Of a stretch of DNA of 5,853 nt, positions 1 through 5,605 are shown piece after piece. The notes below the pieces were generated by a model. It saw only the letters and a list, made by a program, of their open reading frames with translations, did not search any database and was not told the DNA's origin. Numbering within the stretch: position 1 is the first letter of the stretch; each line of letters begins with the position of its first letter. Source of the stretch: Firmicutes bacterium UBA6811 (lineage in GTDB: Bacteria; Bacillota; SHA-98; UBA4971); assembly GCA_002452295.1 (NCBI GenBank), contig DKEX01000089.1, positions 1-5,853 of the forward strand, written 5' to 3'. The position numbers and the translations under genes were made by a program.

Positions 1-3
1 AGA

Positions 4-61
4 TGACCAGAAACTTGGCATCGCGGCGACGAAGGCGGCCAAGGTGACCAGAATGTTGGCA
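4..61. repeat. Two copies of a 17-bp direct repeat, possible insertion-sequence end
   Basis: The motif TGACCAGAAnnTTGGCA occurs at 4-20 and again at 45-61. It is identical at 15 of 17 positions, with a 41-bp period. A 10-mer (GGCGACGAAG) at 25-34 recurs at 111-120 beside another TTTGGC. Multiple spaced copies of a roughly 20-bp motif, ending in CA, are typical of the transposase-binding termini of IS21-family elements. On that basis this may be the end of an IS lying to the left. No transposase is visible, so the assignment is inference; the repeat itself is seen directly. Confidence 0.4.
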
Positions 62-247
62 CTTGCGCCCGCACGCTGCCAAGAATCTTTGCACGTCGGT
101 AACGTTTGGCGGCGACGAAGAGGAGGCAAACGGCAGGACAGCGCTCAATGGAACGCCCGGCGCCGCTGAGCAGCGAATCGACCGACCATACGGCGGGGCT
201 GCGTTTCGAAGACCTATCGCAAAACCCGGAATTCTTGCGAAAGCCCA

Positions 248-276
248 TTGCGCCAGCTGGGATTGGGCAATATAAT
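248..276 (+). promoter_or_regulatory. Sigma-A-type promoter of the metK transcript
   Basis: A perfect TATAAT -10 box lies at 271-276. A TTGCGC -35 box (TTG conserved, 3 of 6 matches to TTGACA) lies at 248-253, with an ideal 17-bp spacer. Transcription would start near 282-284, about 28 bases before the first paired base of the SAM riboswitch, which is the expected arrangement. The local sequence is noticeably more AT-rich than its surroundings. The 247 bases upstream hold no gene that I can support. Confidence 0.75.
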
Positions 277-310
277 AATGGTAGCAGCCTGGAAAACACA
301 ATACGGAAGG

Positions 311-422
311 CTCTTATCAAGAGCGGTGGAGGGACTGGCCCGATGAAGCCCGGCAACCGGCGGCGGCGAGGCTGCATGCACGGTGCCAAATCCTGCAGAA
401 CTTCCGTTCTGGGAGATGAGAG
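311..422 (+). promoter_or_regulatory. SAM-I (S-box) riboswitch aptamer
   Basis: This is a cis-acting RNA that binds S-adenosylmethionine and controls transcription of metK, whose product makes SAM. Closing stem P1 is formed by 311-318 (CTCTTATC) with 415-422 (GATGAGAG), eight continuous pairs including one G-U. The conserved S-box blocks are present in order: AGAGCGGTGGAGGGACTGGC (320-339), GATGAAGCCCGGCAACC (342-358) and CGGTGCCAAATCCTGCAGAA (381-400). The terminator begins four bases after P1. The P1 3' strand (418-422) can instead pair with 431-435 of the terminator's left arm, with extra G-C pairs between 411-413 and 436-438. That gives a plausible antiterminator, so SAM binding should turn the gene off. 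Confidence 0.96.
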
Positions 423-426
423 ACAC

Positions 427-459
427 ATGCCTCTTCCCCAACGCGGAAGGGGCATTTTT
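427..459 (+). terminator. Intrinsic terminator of the SAM riboswitch
   Basis: An 11-bp stem pairs 427-437 (ATGCCTCTTCC) with 445-455 (GGAAGGGGCAT), including one G-U pair, around a 7-base loop. It runs into a TTTTT tract at 455-459. It is the OFF-state structure of the expression platform directly after the aptamer. The left arm overlaps the segment that could pair with the aptamer's P1 3' strand, giving the usual mutually exclusive arrangement. Confidence 0.92.
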
Positions 460-531
460 GTGCGCCTTAAGCATGGCAGGCGCTGGAGATCATAGCTTCA
501 GAGCCGGCTACCGGGATCTTCGAGGAGCGGG

Positions 532-620
532 CGGCCCGACGGCGAACAGGCGGCCGGACGGTGAACAGCCGGTCGAGCAGCCAACAGGCGCCCGGACAGC
601 GAACAGTGAGTCGGACGGCG
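532..620. repeat. 19-bp imperfect tandem repeat in the metK leader, about 4.7 units
   Basis: Units begin at 532, 551, 570, 589 and 608; the last is a 13-base partial. The core resembles CGGCCGGACGGCGAACAGG, and the GAACAG or CAACAG segment is kept in all four full units. The period is not a multiple of three, which argues against this being protein-coding. It sits in the transcribed leader between the riboswitch terminator and the metK ribosome binding site. A 12-bp perfect palindrome (GTGCCGCGGCAC, 635-646) follows it. Function unknown. Confidence 0.8.
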
Positions 621-691
621 CGTGCCGGGCCGCGGTGCCGCGGCACTGTGCCCTCGCGCCCACAGAACGTCTGGAAAGGGAGGAGTGCAAC

Positions 692-1915
692 ATGACGGAT
701 TCCATCGAGACACGCTCAACCAGGACGCGGCGCCTGGTCACGTCCGAGTCGGTGACGGAGGGCCACCCGGACAAGCTCTGCGATAAGATCGCCGACTCAG
801 TGCTCGACGCGATCCTGAAGGAGGACGCCGACGCCCGCGTGGCATGCGAGGTCGTCGCAACGACCGGCCTGGTCGTCGTCTTCGGCGAGATCACCACGTC
901 GTGCTATGTGGACATTCCCCGGATCGTCCGCGAGACGGTACGGGATATCGGCTACACCAGGGCCAAGTACGGGTTCGACGCCGACACGTGCGCCGTGATT
1001 ACGTCCATTGACGAGCAGTCGTCTGACATAGCTATGGGTGTGGACCAGTCCCTCGAAGTGAGACAGATAGAGGCGGCGGGCGCCGTAAACGGCTTCGAGC
1101 ACCTAGGCGCCGGCGACCAGGGGCTGATGTATGGCTTTGCCACGCGCGAGACCCCGGAGCTCATGCCCATGCCCATCATGCTCGCCCACAAGCTGGCCCG
1201 GCGCCTCGCCGAGGTGCGCAAGCAGAAGGTCCTGCCCTACCTGCGTCCCGACGGGAAGACGCAGGTGACCGTCGAGTATGACGGGGACAGGCCAGTCAGG
1301 GTGGACACGGTCGTCGTCTCCGCCCAGCACCACCCCAAGGTGGACCACGACACGCTCAAGCGCGACATCATCGAGAAGGTGATCCGCCGCGTGATCCCAT
1401 CCCCGCTTCTCGACGAGCGGACGAGGTTCTTCATAAACAACACCGGCCGGTTCGTGGTGGGAGGCCCCCATGGCGACTCGGGGCTTACAGGCCGCAAGAT
1501 AATCGTCGATACATACGGCGGCGCGGCCCGCCACGGCGGCGGGTCGTTCTCGGGGAAGGACCCGACCAAGGTGGACAGGTCCGCCTCCTACGCCCTCAGG
1601 TGGGTGGCGAAGAACATCGTGGCCGCCGGCATCGCGGACAAGTGCGAGGTGCAGGCGTCGTACGTCATCGGGTCGTCGCGCCCCATCTCGATAGGCGTGG
1701 ACACGTTCGGCACCGGCAGGCTCGGCGGCGACGAGGTGCTGGCGCTCATCCAGAAGCACTTCGACCTGCGGCCCGCCGCCATCATAGAGAGGCTCGACCT
1801 GCAGAGGCCGATTTACAGCCAGGTGGCGGCGTACGGCCACTTCGGCAGGACCGACCTGGACCTTCCATGGGAGAAGCTGGACAGGGTGGACGTTCTCCGG
1901 GCCGACGCGTTTTGA
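692..1915 (+). CDS. metK: S-adenosylmethionine synthetase (methionine adenosyltransferase)
   Basis: This cytoplasmic enzyme makes S-adenosylmethionine from L-methionine and ATP, releasing phosphate and diphosphate; it normally works as a tetramer. The 407-residue product is close to the usual bacterial length of 380-400, with a slightly longer N-terminus. Visible signatures are GHPDK at residues 24-28, the methionine/ATP-binding GAGDQG at 139-144 and the phosphate-binding glycine-rich GGGSFSGKD at 282-290, followed by PTKVDRSASY. The start is ATG 692, since AAAGGGAGGAG (676-686) lies at proper spacing and the VTSESVTEGHPDK block begins near residue 16. The frame is open further upstream but that part runs through the riboswitch and tandem repeat. 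The upstream SAM-I riboswitch independently supports the assignment and implies feedback control. No defect is seen. Confidence 0.98.
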   Translation: MTDSIETRSTRTRRLVTSESVTEGHPDKLCDKIADSVLDAILKEDADARVACEVVATTGLVVVFGEITTSCYVDIPRIVRETVRDIGYTRAKYGFDADTCAVITSIDEQSSDIAMGVDQSLEVRQIEAAGAVNGFEHLGAGDQGLMYGFATRETPELMPMPIMLAHKLARRLAEVRKQKVLPYLRPDGKTQVTVEYDGDRPVRVDTVVVSAQHHPKVDHDTLKRDIIEKVIRRVIPSPLLDERTRFFINNTGRFVVGGPHGDSGLTGRKIIVDTYGGAARHGGGSFSGKDPTKVDRSASYALRWVAKNIVAAGIADKCEVQASYVIGSSRPISIGVDTFGTGRLGGDEVLALIQKHFDLRPAAIIERLDLQRPIYSQVAAYGHFGRTDLDLPWEKLDRVDVLRADAF

Positions 1916-1925
1916 TCCCACCGGT

Positions 1926-1951
1926 GGACAGGAGGCCTGCCGGCCCTGTCT
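1926..1951 (+). terminator. GC-rich hairpin just after metK, possible terminator without a T tract
   Basis: 1926-1931 pairs with 1946-1951 and 1934-1937 (GGCC) pairs with 1942-1945 (GGCC), around a TGCC loop and a two-base bulge (1932-1933). It starts 11 bases after the metK stop codon. No run of T follows, so it is not a canonical intrinsic terminator. It could protect the mRNA 3' end or act with another termination mechanism. An alternative pairing of 1935-1941 with 1967-1973 (GCCTGCC/GGCAGGC) is also possible. Confidence 0.35.
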
Positions 1952-1966
1952 GCCGCGGATGGACTT

Positions 1967-1994
1967 GGCAGGCAGGCAGGCAGGCGGGCGGGCG
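1967..1994. repeat. Tetranucleotide tandem repeat, (GGCA)4(GGCG)3
   Basis: Seven consecutive 4-bp units: four GGCA (1967-1982), then three GGCG (1983-1994). The repeat lies within the roughly 490-base gene-free stretch 1916-2406. That stretch has no ORF with a recognisable product. It also contains the 10-bp repeat at 2091-2120, a 12-bp palindrome (TTCCTCGAGGAA, 2125-2136) and an adjoining CGCGCGC/GCGCGCG hairpin (2138-2154). Confidence 0.8.
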
Positions 1995-2090
1995 CGCAAG
2001 CACACAGGGGCGCGAAGGCGCGCATGCAGGTATCCTGGTGGGCGCCCGGGTACGCAGGCGGACAGACGAGCGCGCGGGTGGGGGGAGGCA

Positions 2091-2120
2091 GGTTCGCCCA
2101 GGTTCGTCCAGGATCGCCTC
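2091..2120. repeat. 10-bp tandem repeat, three units
   Basis: GGTTCGCCCA (2091-2100), GGTTCGTCCA (2101-2110) and GGATCGCCTC (2111-2120) are three consecutive 10-bp units. The first two differ at one position; the third is more diverged. They are noncoding and immediately precede the TTCCTCGAGGAA palindrome. A 10-bp period equals about one helical turn, so a protein could see all units on one DNA face, but no binding function is shown. Confidence 0.6.
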
Positions 2121-2280
2121 GGAGTTCCTCGAGGAATCGCGCGCGGGGCGCGCGGGGTCGCACGGCGCAGGCCGCGAAAGCGACGCGCCACGGCCACCTT
2201 TGCGCCCTGCCGCTTTTGTGATGCCGGGGACATACTAGGAAGAGGAATTTGCAGCTTCATGTAGAAGTAGATGTAGACGT

Positions 2281-2318
2281 CGGCCTGCCAGGCGGGTTGC
2301 GTGGGCGCTGGCAGGCCG
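2281..2318. repeat. Perfect 11-bp inverted repeat upstream of the oxidoreductase gene
   Basis: CGGCCTGCCAG (2281-2291) and CTGGCAGGCCG (2308-2318) are exact reverse complements separated by 16 bases. The hairpin is not followed by a T tract, so it is unlikely to be an intrinsic terminator. It lies 88 bases before the GTG start of the next gene and could be an mRNA leader structure or an operator-like site. No clear promoter is visible nearby. A weak TTGCAG-N17-TGTAGA pair at 2249-2277 matches the consensus only 3 of 6 at each box. Confidence 0.6.
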
Positions 2319-2406
2319 GGTGGCTGCGCAGGCCTTGTGGGGGGGTCAGGCTTGCGTTCATGGCGTCGGTTTATCGCCTCCGGGCATTGTGAGGAGGATA
2401 ATCAGA

Positions 2407-3585
2407 GTGACAAGTGTGGGCGTAATCGGCTGTGGCAACTGGGGGAAGAACTACGTCAGAAACCTTTCAGAGATTCCCGAGGCAAAGCTCGTAACCTGCT
2501 GCGACACCAACCACTCCAGGCTGATGGCTATCCGTGAGAGATACCCGCTGGTGAAGCTGACCAAGAACTTTCAGACCGTCGCGTCTGATCCGAAGATAGA
2601 TGCCGTGGTGGTTGCGACTCCGCCCGAGACGCATTTCAACATAGCCCGGGCGTGCCTTCTTCGAGGGAAGCACGTCCTCGTGGAGAAGCCCTTCACTCTC
2701 TCTTCGGAGGATGCGGACCATCTCGTGGATGTCGCGGTCAAGGCGGGCAAGGTCCTCATGGTTGGCCACATCATGGACTACCACCCCGCGATGCGCGTCG
2801 TGAAGGAGTACGTCGACGCGGGCGAGCTCGGCAGGGTCTACTACCTCCATGCCACCCGGACAAGCCTCGGGATCGTCAGGGAAGACGTGAGCGTGCTCTG
2901 GGACAAGGCTCCGCACGACATCGCGACGCTCCTTTATCTCCTTGAGGACGAGCCGGTGAGCGTCGCCGCGACGGGGCAGGCCTACGTGAACGACGGCGTC
3001 GAAGACGTGGCGTTTGTGACGGTGCAGTTCGCCTCGGGCGTGATGGCGAACATCCATCTGAGCTGGCTCGACCCGTGCAAGGCGAGCAGGACCACGATAA
3101 TCGGCGAGAAGAAGATGATAGTGTTCGACGACGCCGAGACGCTCGAGAAGGTCAAGGTGTACAACAAGGGTGTGAACCGCCGCCGCGACTTCATGAAGAA
3201 GCCCGAGAACGGCGGCCACCCCAACGGCGTCGGCGAAGTTGCCTCTGAGAGCGCCGGCGACAACTCGAATGGCGTCGATACGCTGAGCGGGTTTGCGGCG
3301 TTCCAGTACACGTTCACCTACGGTGACGTGTACATCCCGAAGCTCAAGATGAGCGAGCCCCTTCGGAACGAGTGTCTCCACTTCCTGGAGTGCATCCGGG
3401 AGGGCAGGCGCCCGCTCACCGACGGCGCCAATGGCTCCAAGGTAATCCGTGTGCTCGAGAGGGCCGAGGAGTCGCTGCGACGCGGGGGCGAGTACGTGCC
3501 GGTGGAGTCCGGGGTCGCGGCTGCCGCCGCGAAGGACGGGTTCATGGCCAGGGCGAGGTCCTTCTGGAAGGGCCTGGGGCTCTGA
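2407..3585 (+). CDS. Gfo/Idh/MocA-family NAD(P)-dependent oxidoreductase, WlbA/WbpB-like
   Basis: This is a cytoplasmic dehydrogenase of about 392 residues. An N-terminal Rossmann fold shows GxGxxG (G8-C-G-N-W-G13), then VVVATPPETHF and the family motif EKP (93-95), whose Lys94 is part of the active site. The second domain carries DKAPHDIATLL (His170, Asp171), matching the catalytic His region. The C-terminal part, GDVYIPKLKMSEPLRNECLHF and PLTDGANG, resembles UDP-N-acetylglucosamine 3-dehydrogenase-like proteins, suggesting sugar-nucleotide oxidation for cell-surface glycans; the substrate is inference. GTG 2407 was chosen because GAGGAGG (2391-2397) lies nine bases before it and the Rossmann strand begins at residue 4. 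An Asn/Gly/Ser-rich stretch at about 258-299 looks like an insertion. No sugar-pathway partner is visible in the window. Confidence 0.9.
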   Translation: MTSVGVIGCGNWGKNYVRNLSEIPEAKLVTCCDTNHSRLMAIRERYPLVKLTKNFQTVASDPKIDAVVVATPPETHFNIARACLLRGKHVLVEKPFTLSSEDADHLVDVAVKAGKVLMVGHIMDYHPAMRVVKEYVDAGELGRVYYLHATRTSLGIVREDVSVLWDKAPHDIATLLYLLEDEPVSVAATGQAYVNDGVEDVAFVTVQFASGVMANIHLSWLDPCKASRTTIIGEKKMIVFDDAETLEKVKVYNKGVNRRRDFMKKPENGGHPNGVGEVASESAGDNSNGVDTLSGFAAFQYTFTYGDVYIPKLKMSEPLRNECLHFLECIREGRRPLTDGANGSKVIRVLERAEESLRRGGEYVPVESGVAAAAAKDGFMARARSFWKGLGL

Positions 3586-3606
3586 GCTGGCCTGGAGCCG
3601 CCCGGT

Positions 3607-3620
3607 CCTGACGCGTCAGG
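3607..3620. repeat. Perfect 14-bp palindrome after the oxidoreductase gene
   Basis: CCTGACGCGTCAGG reads identically on both strands and begins 22 bases after the stop codon at 3585. It has no loop, so it fits a dimeric protein-binding site better than an RNA hairpin. In this GC-rich, repeat-prone spacer, chance is also possible. Confidence 0.45.
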
Positions 3621-3643
3621 TGCTGCCGGACCCCGCCGGATTC

Positions 3644-3730
3644 CGCTGGGTCCCGCTTGATCACGCTGGGTCCCGTCCGGTCCAGTCCAGTCCAGTCCAC
3701 TCCGGTCCGGTCCTGCCCGGTCCGGCCCGG
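3644..3730. repeat. 12-bp direct repeat followed by pentanucleotide repeat (GTCCR-like, about 11 units)
   Basis: CGCTGGGTCCCG occurs at 3644-3655 and 3664-3675 (20-bp period). It leads directly into 5-bp units from 3675 to 3729. Four units are exactly GTCCA (3680-3699), flanked by GTCCG, CTCCG, GTCCT and GCCCG variants. The array lies in the 247-base spacer between the dehydrogenase and the kinase and does not encode a recognisable protein. Confidence 0.8.
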
Positions 3731-3783
3731 CTTTCGTCTACAAGCGGCCTTCGGCCGTCGCGCAACGCACAACACGGATCTCG

Positions 3784-3803
3784 CGCCCGGGCTCGACCGG
3801 GCG
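3784..3803 (+). other. Hairpin in the leader of the kinase gene
   Basis: CGCCCGG (3784-3790) and CCGGGCG (3797-3803) form a perfect 7-bp stem with a 6-base loop. It lies 14 bases before the AGGGGTGA ribosome binding site of the kinase. A smaller CGGCC/GGCCG hairpin with a TTC loop sits at 3745-3757. The downstream TCATTTG is too poor in T to make this a convincing terminator. It may be a leader structure affecting kinase expression. Confidence 0.4.
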
Positions 3804-3832
3804 TCATTTGGGTTCTGAGGGGTGACGCGCTG

Positions 3833-4534
3833 GTGTATTCGGCGACGAAACGGGAGGACACGGTGGAGCGGGTGATCAAGGCCCAGGAGGAGGAGCGGCG
3901 CCGCGTCGCCAGGGACATCCACGACGGCCCCGCCCAGATGATCGCCAACGCCATCCTGCAACTGGAGATAGTGGAGAGGCTTACCGCCGAGGACCCATCC
4001 CGCGCCCTGGGGGAGATCAAGGACCTGCGGAAAACCATAACGGAGAGCCTCCGCGAGATCAGAAGGATAATCTTCGACCTGCGGCCCATGATCCTCGACG
4101 ACCTTGGGCTCGCGCCGGCCCTGCGCCGGTACATCACGGATTTCACCTCGAGGCACGGGCTGCCCGTGGAGATGAACGTCCTTGGAAAGGAGACGAGGCT
4201 CGACCCCATCATCGAGCTTGCGCTCTTCCGCATTGTGCAGGAGGCCCTCCACAACGCGCGCAAGCACGCCCTGGCCTCGAAAGTGGTGGTCACGCTCGGA
4301 TACGGCGTGAGCGCTGTCGGGGCGAGCATCGAGGATAACGGCAAGGGCTTCGACCTCAGCACCATCTCGCGGGGCGTGGGCAAGTCCGAGAAGTTGGGCA
4401 TCGCCGGGATGAAGGAGCGGGCGAAGCTCCTCGGCGGCTCCCTCGACATAGACACCGCACCCGGCAGGGGCACCAAGCTGACCGTGCGGATCCCCATCGA
4501 GGATCGGGGCGAGTCTGAGGCCGGGGGGAAGTGA
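3833..4534 (+). CDS. DegS-like sensor histidine kinase, short cytoplasmic form
   Basis: This histidine kinase should autophosphorylate and pass phosphate to a response regulator. A HisKA_3 dimerisation/phosphoacceptor segment includes QEEERRRVARDIHDGPAQ, with His30 as the expected site. The HATPase_c domain shows an N box at NARKHA (Asn141), DNGKGFD (168-174), GIAGM (189-193) and GRGT (211-214). The wording is strikingly like Bacillus DegS, but at 233 residues it lacks most of the roughly 150-residue N-terminal sensor region of DegS (about 385). No membrane segment or signal peptide is visible. GTG 3833 was chosen because AGGGGTGA (3818-3825) lies seven bases upstream; the open frame before it runs through repeats. 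The 3' end overlaps the next gene at GTGA, implying coupled translation. All catalytic motifs look intact. Confidence 0.9.
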   Translation: MYSATKREDTVERVIKAQEEERRRVARDIHDGPAQMIANAILQLEIVERLTAEDPSRALGEIKDLRKTITESLREIRRIIFDLRPMILDDLGLAPALRRYITDFTSRHGLPVEMNVLGKETRLDPIIELALFRIVQEALHNARKHALASKVVVTLGYGVSAVGASIEDNGKGFDLSTISRGVGKSEKLGIAGMKERAKLLGGSLDIDTAPGRGTKLTVRIPIEDRGESEAGGK

Positions 4535-5445
4535 GGGACGTGACGGTGCGGGGTGAAGGCGCCCGGGGCGCGCGGACCATCAGGGTGCTCGTGGTGGACT
4601 GGAGCGCCCTGTTCCGGTCGGGGATGCGCCGGGCCATCGAGGCCGAGCCTGACCTCGAGGTGGCAGGCGAGGCCGGCGACCTGCAGCAGGCAGGCGAGGC
4701 GGTCGCAGCTGAGAGGCCGGACGTGATCGTGGCCGGCGCGATAACGGGTGATCTCGCGTCCTGGCGGGCGGTCACGGCCGCGTGGGCGAGTAGCGCCGGT
4801 GCGGGCTCGATCGCGGCGCCGGGGCTGACGGGGGCGCCGGGGACCATCGGAGCGAGCGGAGCGGGCCTGGCAGGCGGAGCGGGCGGCAGGTGTGCGCTGG
4901 TCGCCGTGGTCGACATCGACGGCGACAGCCGTGAGGCGCTGGACACGATCGTGGACGCCTTCGGAGCGGGGGCCCTCGGGTGCCTCGACCGCTCCGTCGG
5001 ACCTGAGGACCTGGTGCACGCGGTGCGGGCGGCCTCACACGGGCGCTGTTTCGCGTCCTCGCGGGTGGTGAGGTTGCTGATAGACGGCCTTGTGAGGCTC
5101 CGCGAGGTGGCGTCTGGCTTCGAGGAGGCGGTCGTGCACGCGATGGAGTCCCCGCCCGGGCAGGTCTCATGCACGGCGGCGGGAGGGCCCAGGCACAGGC
5201 TCACCGCGAGGGAGTCCGAGGTGCTCGCGCTCGTCGCGCGCGGCAAGAGCAACCGCGAGATCGCCGGCATGCTCTCCATAAGCGAGAAGACCGTGAAGAA
5301 CCACGTCAGCAACCTCCTTCGCAAGCTGGGGGCCGACCGCCGGACCCAGGCGGCCATATGGGCCATCAGCCAGGGCCTTTCGGGGTCCCAGGGCGCAGGC
5401 TCTGCGACCAAAGTCCTAGCCAAAGATGAGCCATCAGACCGATAG
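4531..5445 (+). CDS. LuxR/NarL-type regulator with a degenerate receiver domain
   Basis: This DNA-binding regulator has 304 residues, against about 210-230 for typical DegU/NarL proteins. The N-terminal receiver fold is recognisable from IRVLVVDWSALFRSGMRRAI to PEDLVHAVRAASHGR (17-172), but key residues appear changed. The acidic DD is D23-W24, the phospho-acceptor Asp after PDVIV is Gly69, the beta-4 Thr/Ser is Asp128, and the conserved Lys is Arg154. A Gly/Ala-rich insert spans about 87-119. The C-terminal HTH is intact (LTARESEVLALV at 224-235, ISEKTVKNHVSNLLRKL at 250-266). The GTG start overlaps the kinase stop (GTGA), with GGGGGG just upstream; GTG 4540 or 4546 are alternatives. It is probably the kinase's co-expressed partner, but likely acts without normal phosphorylation. 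The residue alignment is by eye. Confidence 0.9.
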   Translation: MRDVTVRGEGARGARTIRVLVVDWSALFRSGMRRAIEAEPDLEVAGEAGDLQQAGEAVAAERPDVIVAGAITGDLASWRAVTAAWASSAGAGSIAAPGLTGAPGTIGASGAGLAGGAGGRCALVAVVDIDGDSREALDTIVDAFGAGALGCLDRSVGPEDLVHAVRAASHGRCFASSRVVRLLIDGLVRLREVASGFEEAVVHAMESPPGQVSCTAAGGPRHRLTARESEVLALVARGKSNREIAGMLSISEKTVKNHVSNLLRKLGADRRTQAAIWAISQGLSGSQGAGSATKVLAKDEPSDR

Positions 5446-5448
5446 GCA

Positions 5449-5474
5449 GGACTTGCCATCCATGGTAGTTTTTT
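5449..5474 (+). terminator. Weak intrinsic terminator after the regulator gene
   Basis: A small stem pairs 5452-5458 with 5463-5468 (one bulged T), with a TCCA loop, directly followed by six T (5469-5474). It begins four bases after the regulator stop codon. The stem is short and contains a G-U pair, so efficiency is uncertain. TTGCCA at 5453-5458 also resembles a -35 box, with only a poor TAGATA 15 bases on, so a promoter for the next transcript may overlap here. Neither reading is strong. Confidence 0.4.
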
Positions 5475-5514
5475 AGATAGGAGGCGAGTCTTTCCCACAA
5501 TAGAAAAAGGTTCT

Positions 5515-5605
5515 CCCGACAAAGGTAAACCCGTCGAAAGGCGGGGACGCAAAGCCACGGGTCTAAAGCCAGGAGGGGTTCTGGCCATGATAGCCGGGTT
5601 GCCGA
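5515..5605 (+). promoter_or_regulatory. c-di-GMP-I (GEMM-I) riboswitch aptamer
   Basis: This cis-acting RNA senses the second messenger cyclic di-GMP. The GEMM-I landmarks are present in order: AAAGGTAAACC (5521-5531), a P2 hairpin with GAAA tetraloop (CCGTC-GAAA-GGCGG, 5531-5544), GGACGCAAAGCC (5545-5556), the CTAAAGCC tetraloop-receptor strand (5563-5570), and the P3 3' side ending GCCGGGTTGCC (5593-5603). Aligned from memory to the Vibrio Vc2 aptamer, the ligand-contacting positions G20, A47 and C92 fall at G5524, A5551 and C5602. G at position 20 favours c-di-GMP over the cGAMP-preferring GEMM-Ib type. It lies about 70 bases after the regulator gene and upstream of the gene starting at 5830. 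Confidence 0.93.

Noticed and set aside
383..691. In-frame open extension of metK to an upstream ATG, adding 103 residues
   Set aside because: It runs through the SAM riboswitch, its terminator and the 19-bp repeat, resembles no MetK N-terminus, and a strong ribosome binding site precedes ATG 692.
2138..2154. CGCGCGC/GCGCGCG hairpin as a terminator
   Set aside because: It has a 3-base loop, no following T tract, and sits mid-spacer in CG-alternating sequence where such pairing arises easily.
1103..2260. Long minus-strand ORF of 385 codons opposite metK
   Set aside because: It is antisense to a clear metK, reads as low-complexity Arg/Pro/Gly/Ala typical of high-GC shadow frames, and matches no family I recognise.
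1959..2264. Plus-strand ORFs in the gap after metK
   Set aside because: Their translations are repeat-derived Gly/Arg/Ala strings over tandem repeats and palindromes, with no convincing ribosome binding site or domain.
2320..2406. Upstream ATG start for the oxidoreductase
   Set aside because: The extra 29 residues precede the Rossmann strand without similarity, whereas GTG 2407 has a well-spaced GAGGAGG.
3644..3730. CRISPR-like array
   Set aside because: The units are 5 to 12 bp and contiguous, without unique spacers of 30-40 bp.
3449..3832. Upstream ATG start for the histidine kinase
   Set aside because: It would overlap the oxidoreductase gene in another frame and translate the GTCCR array; GTG 3833 has a proper ribosome binding site.
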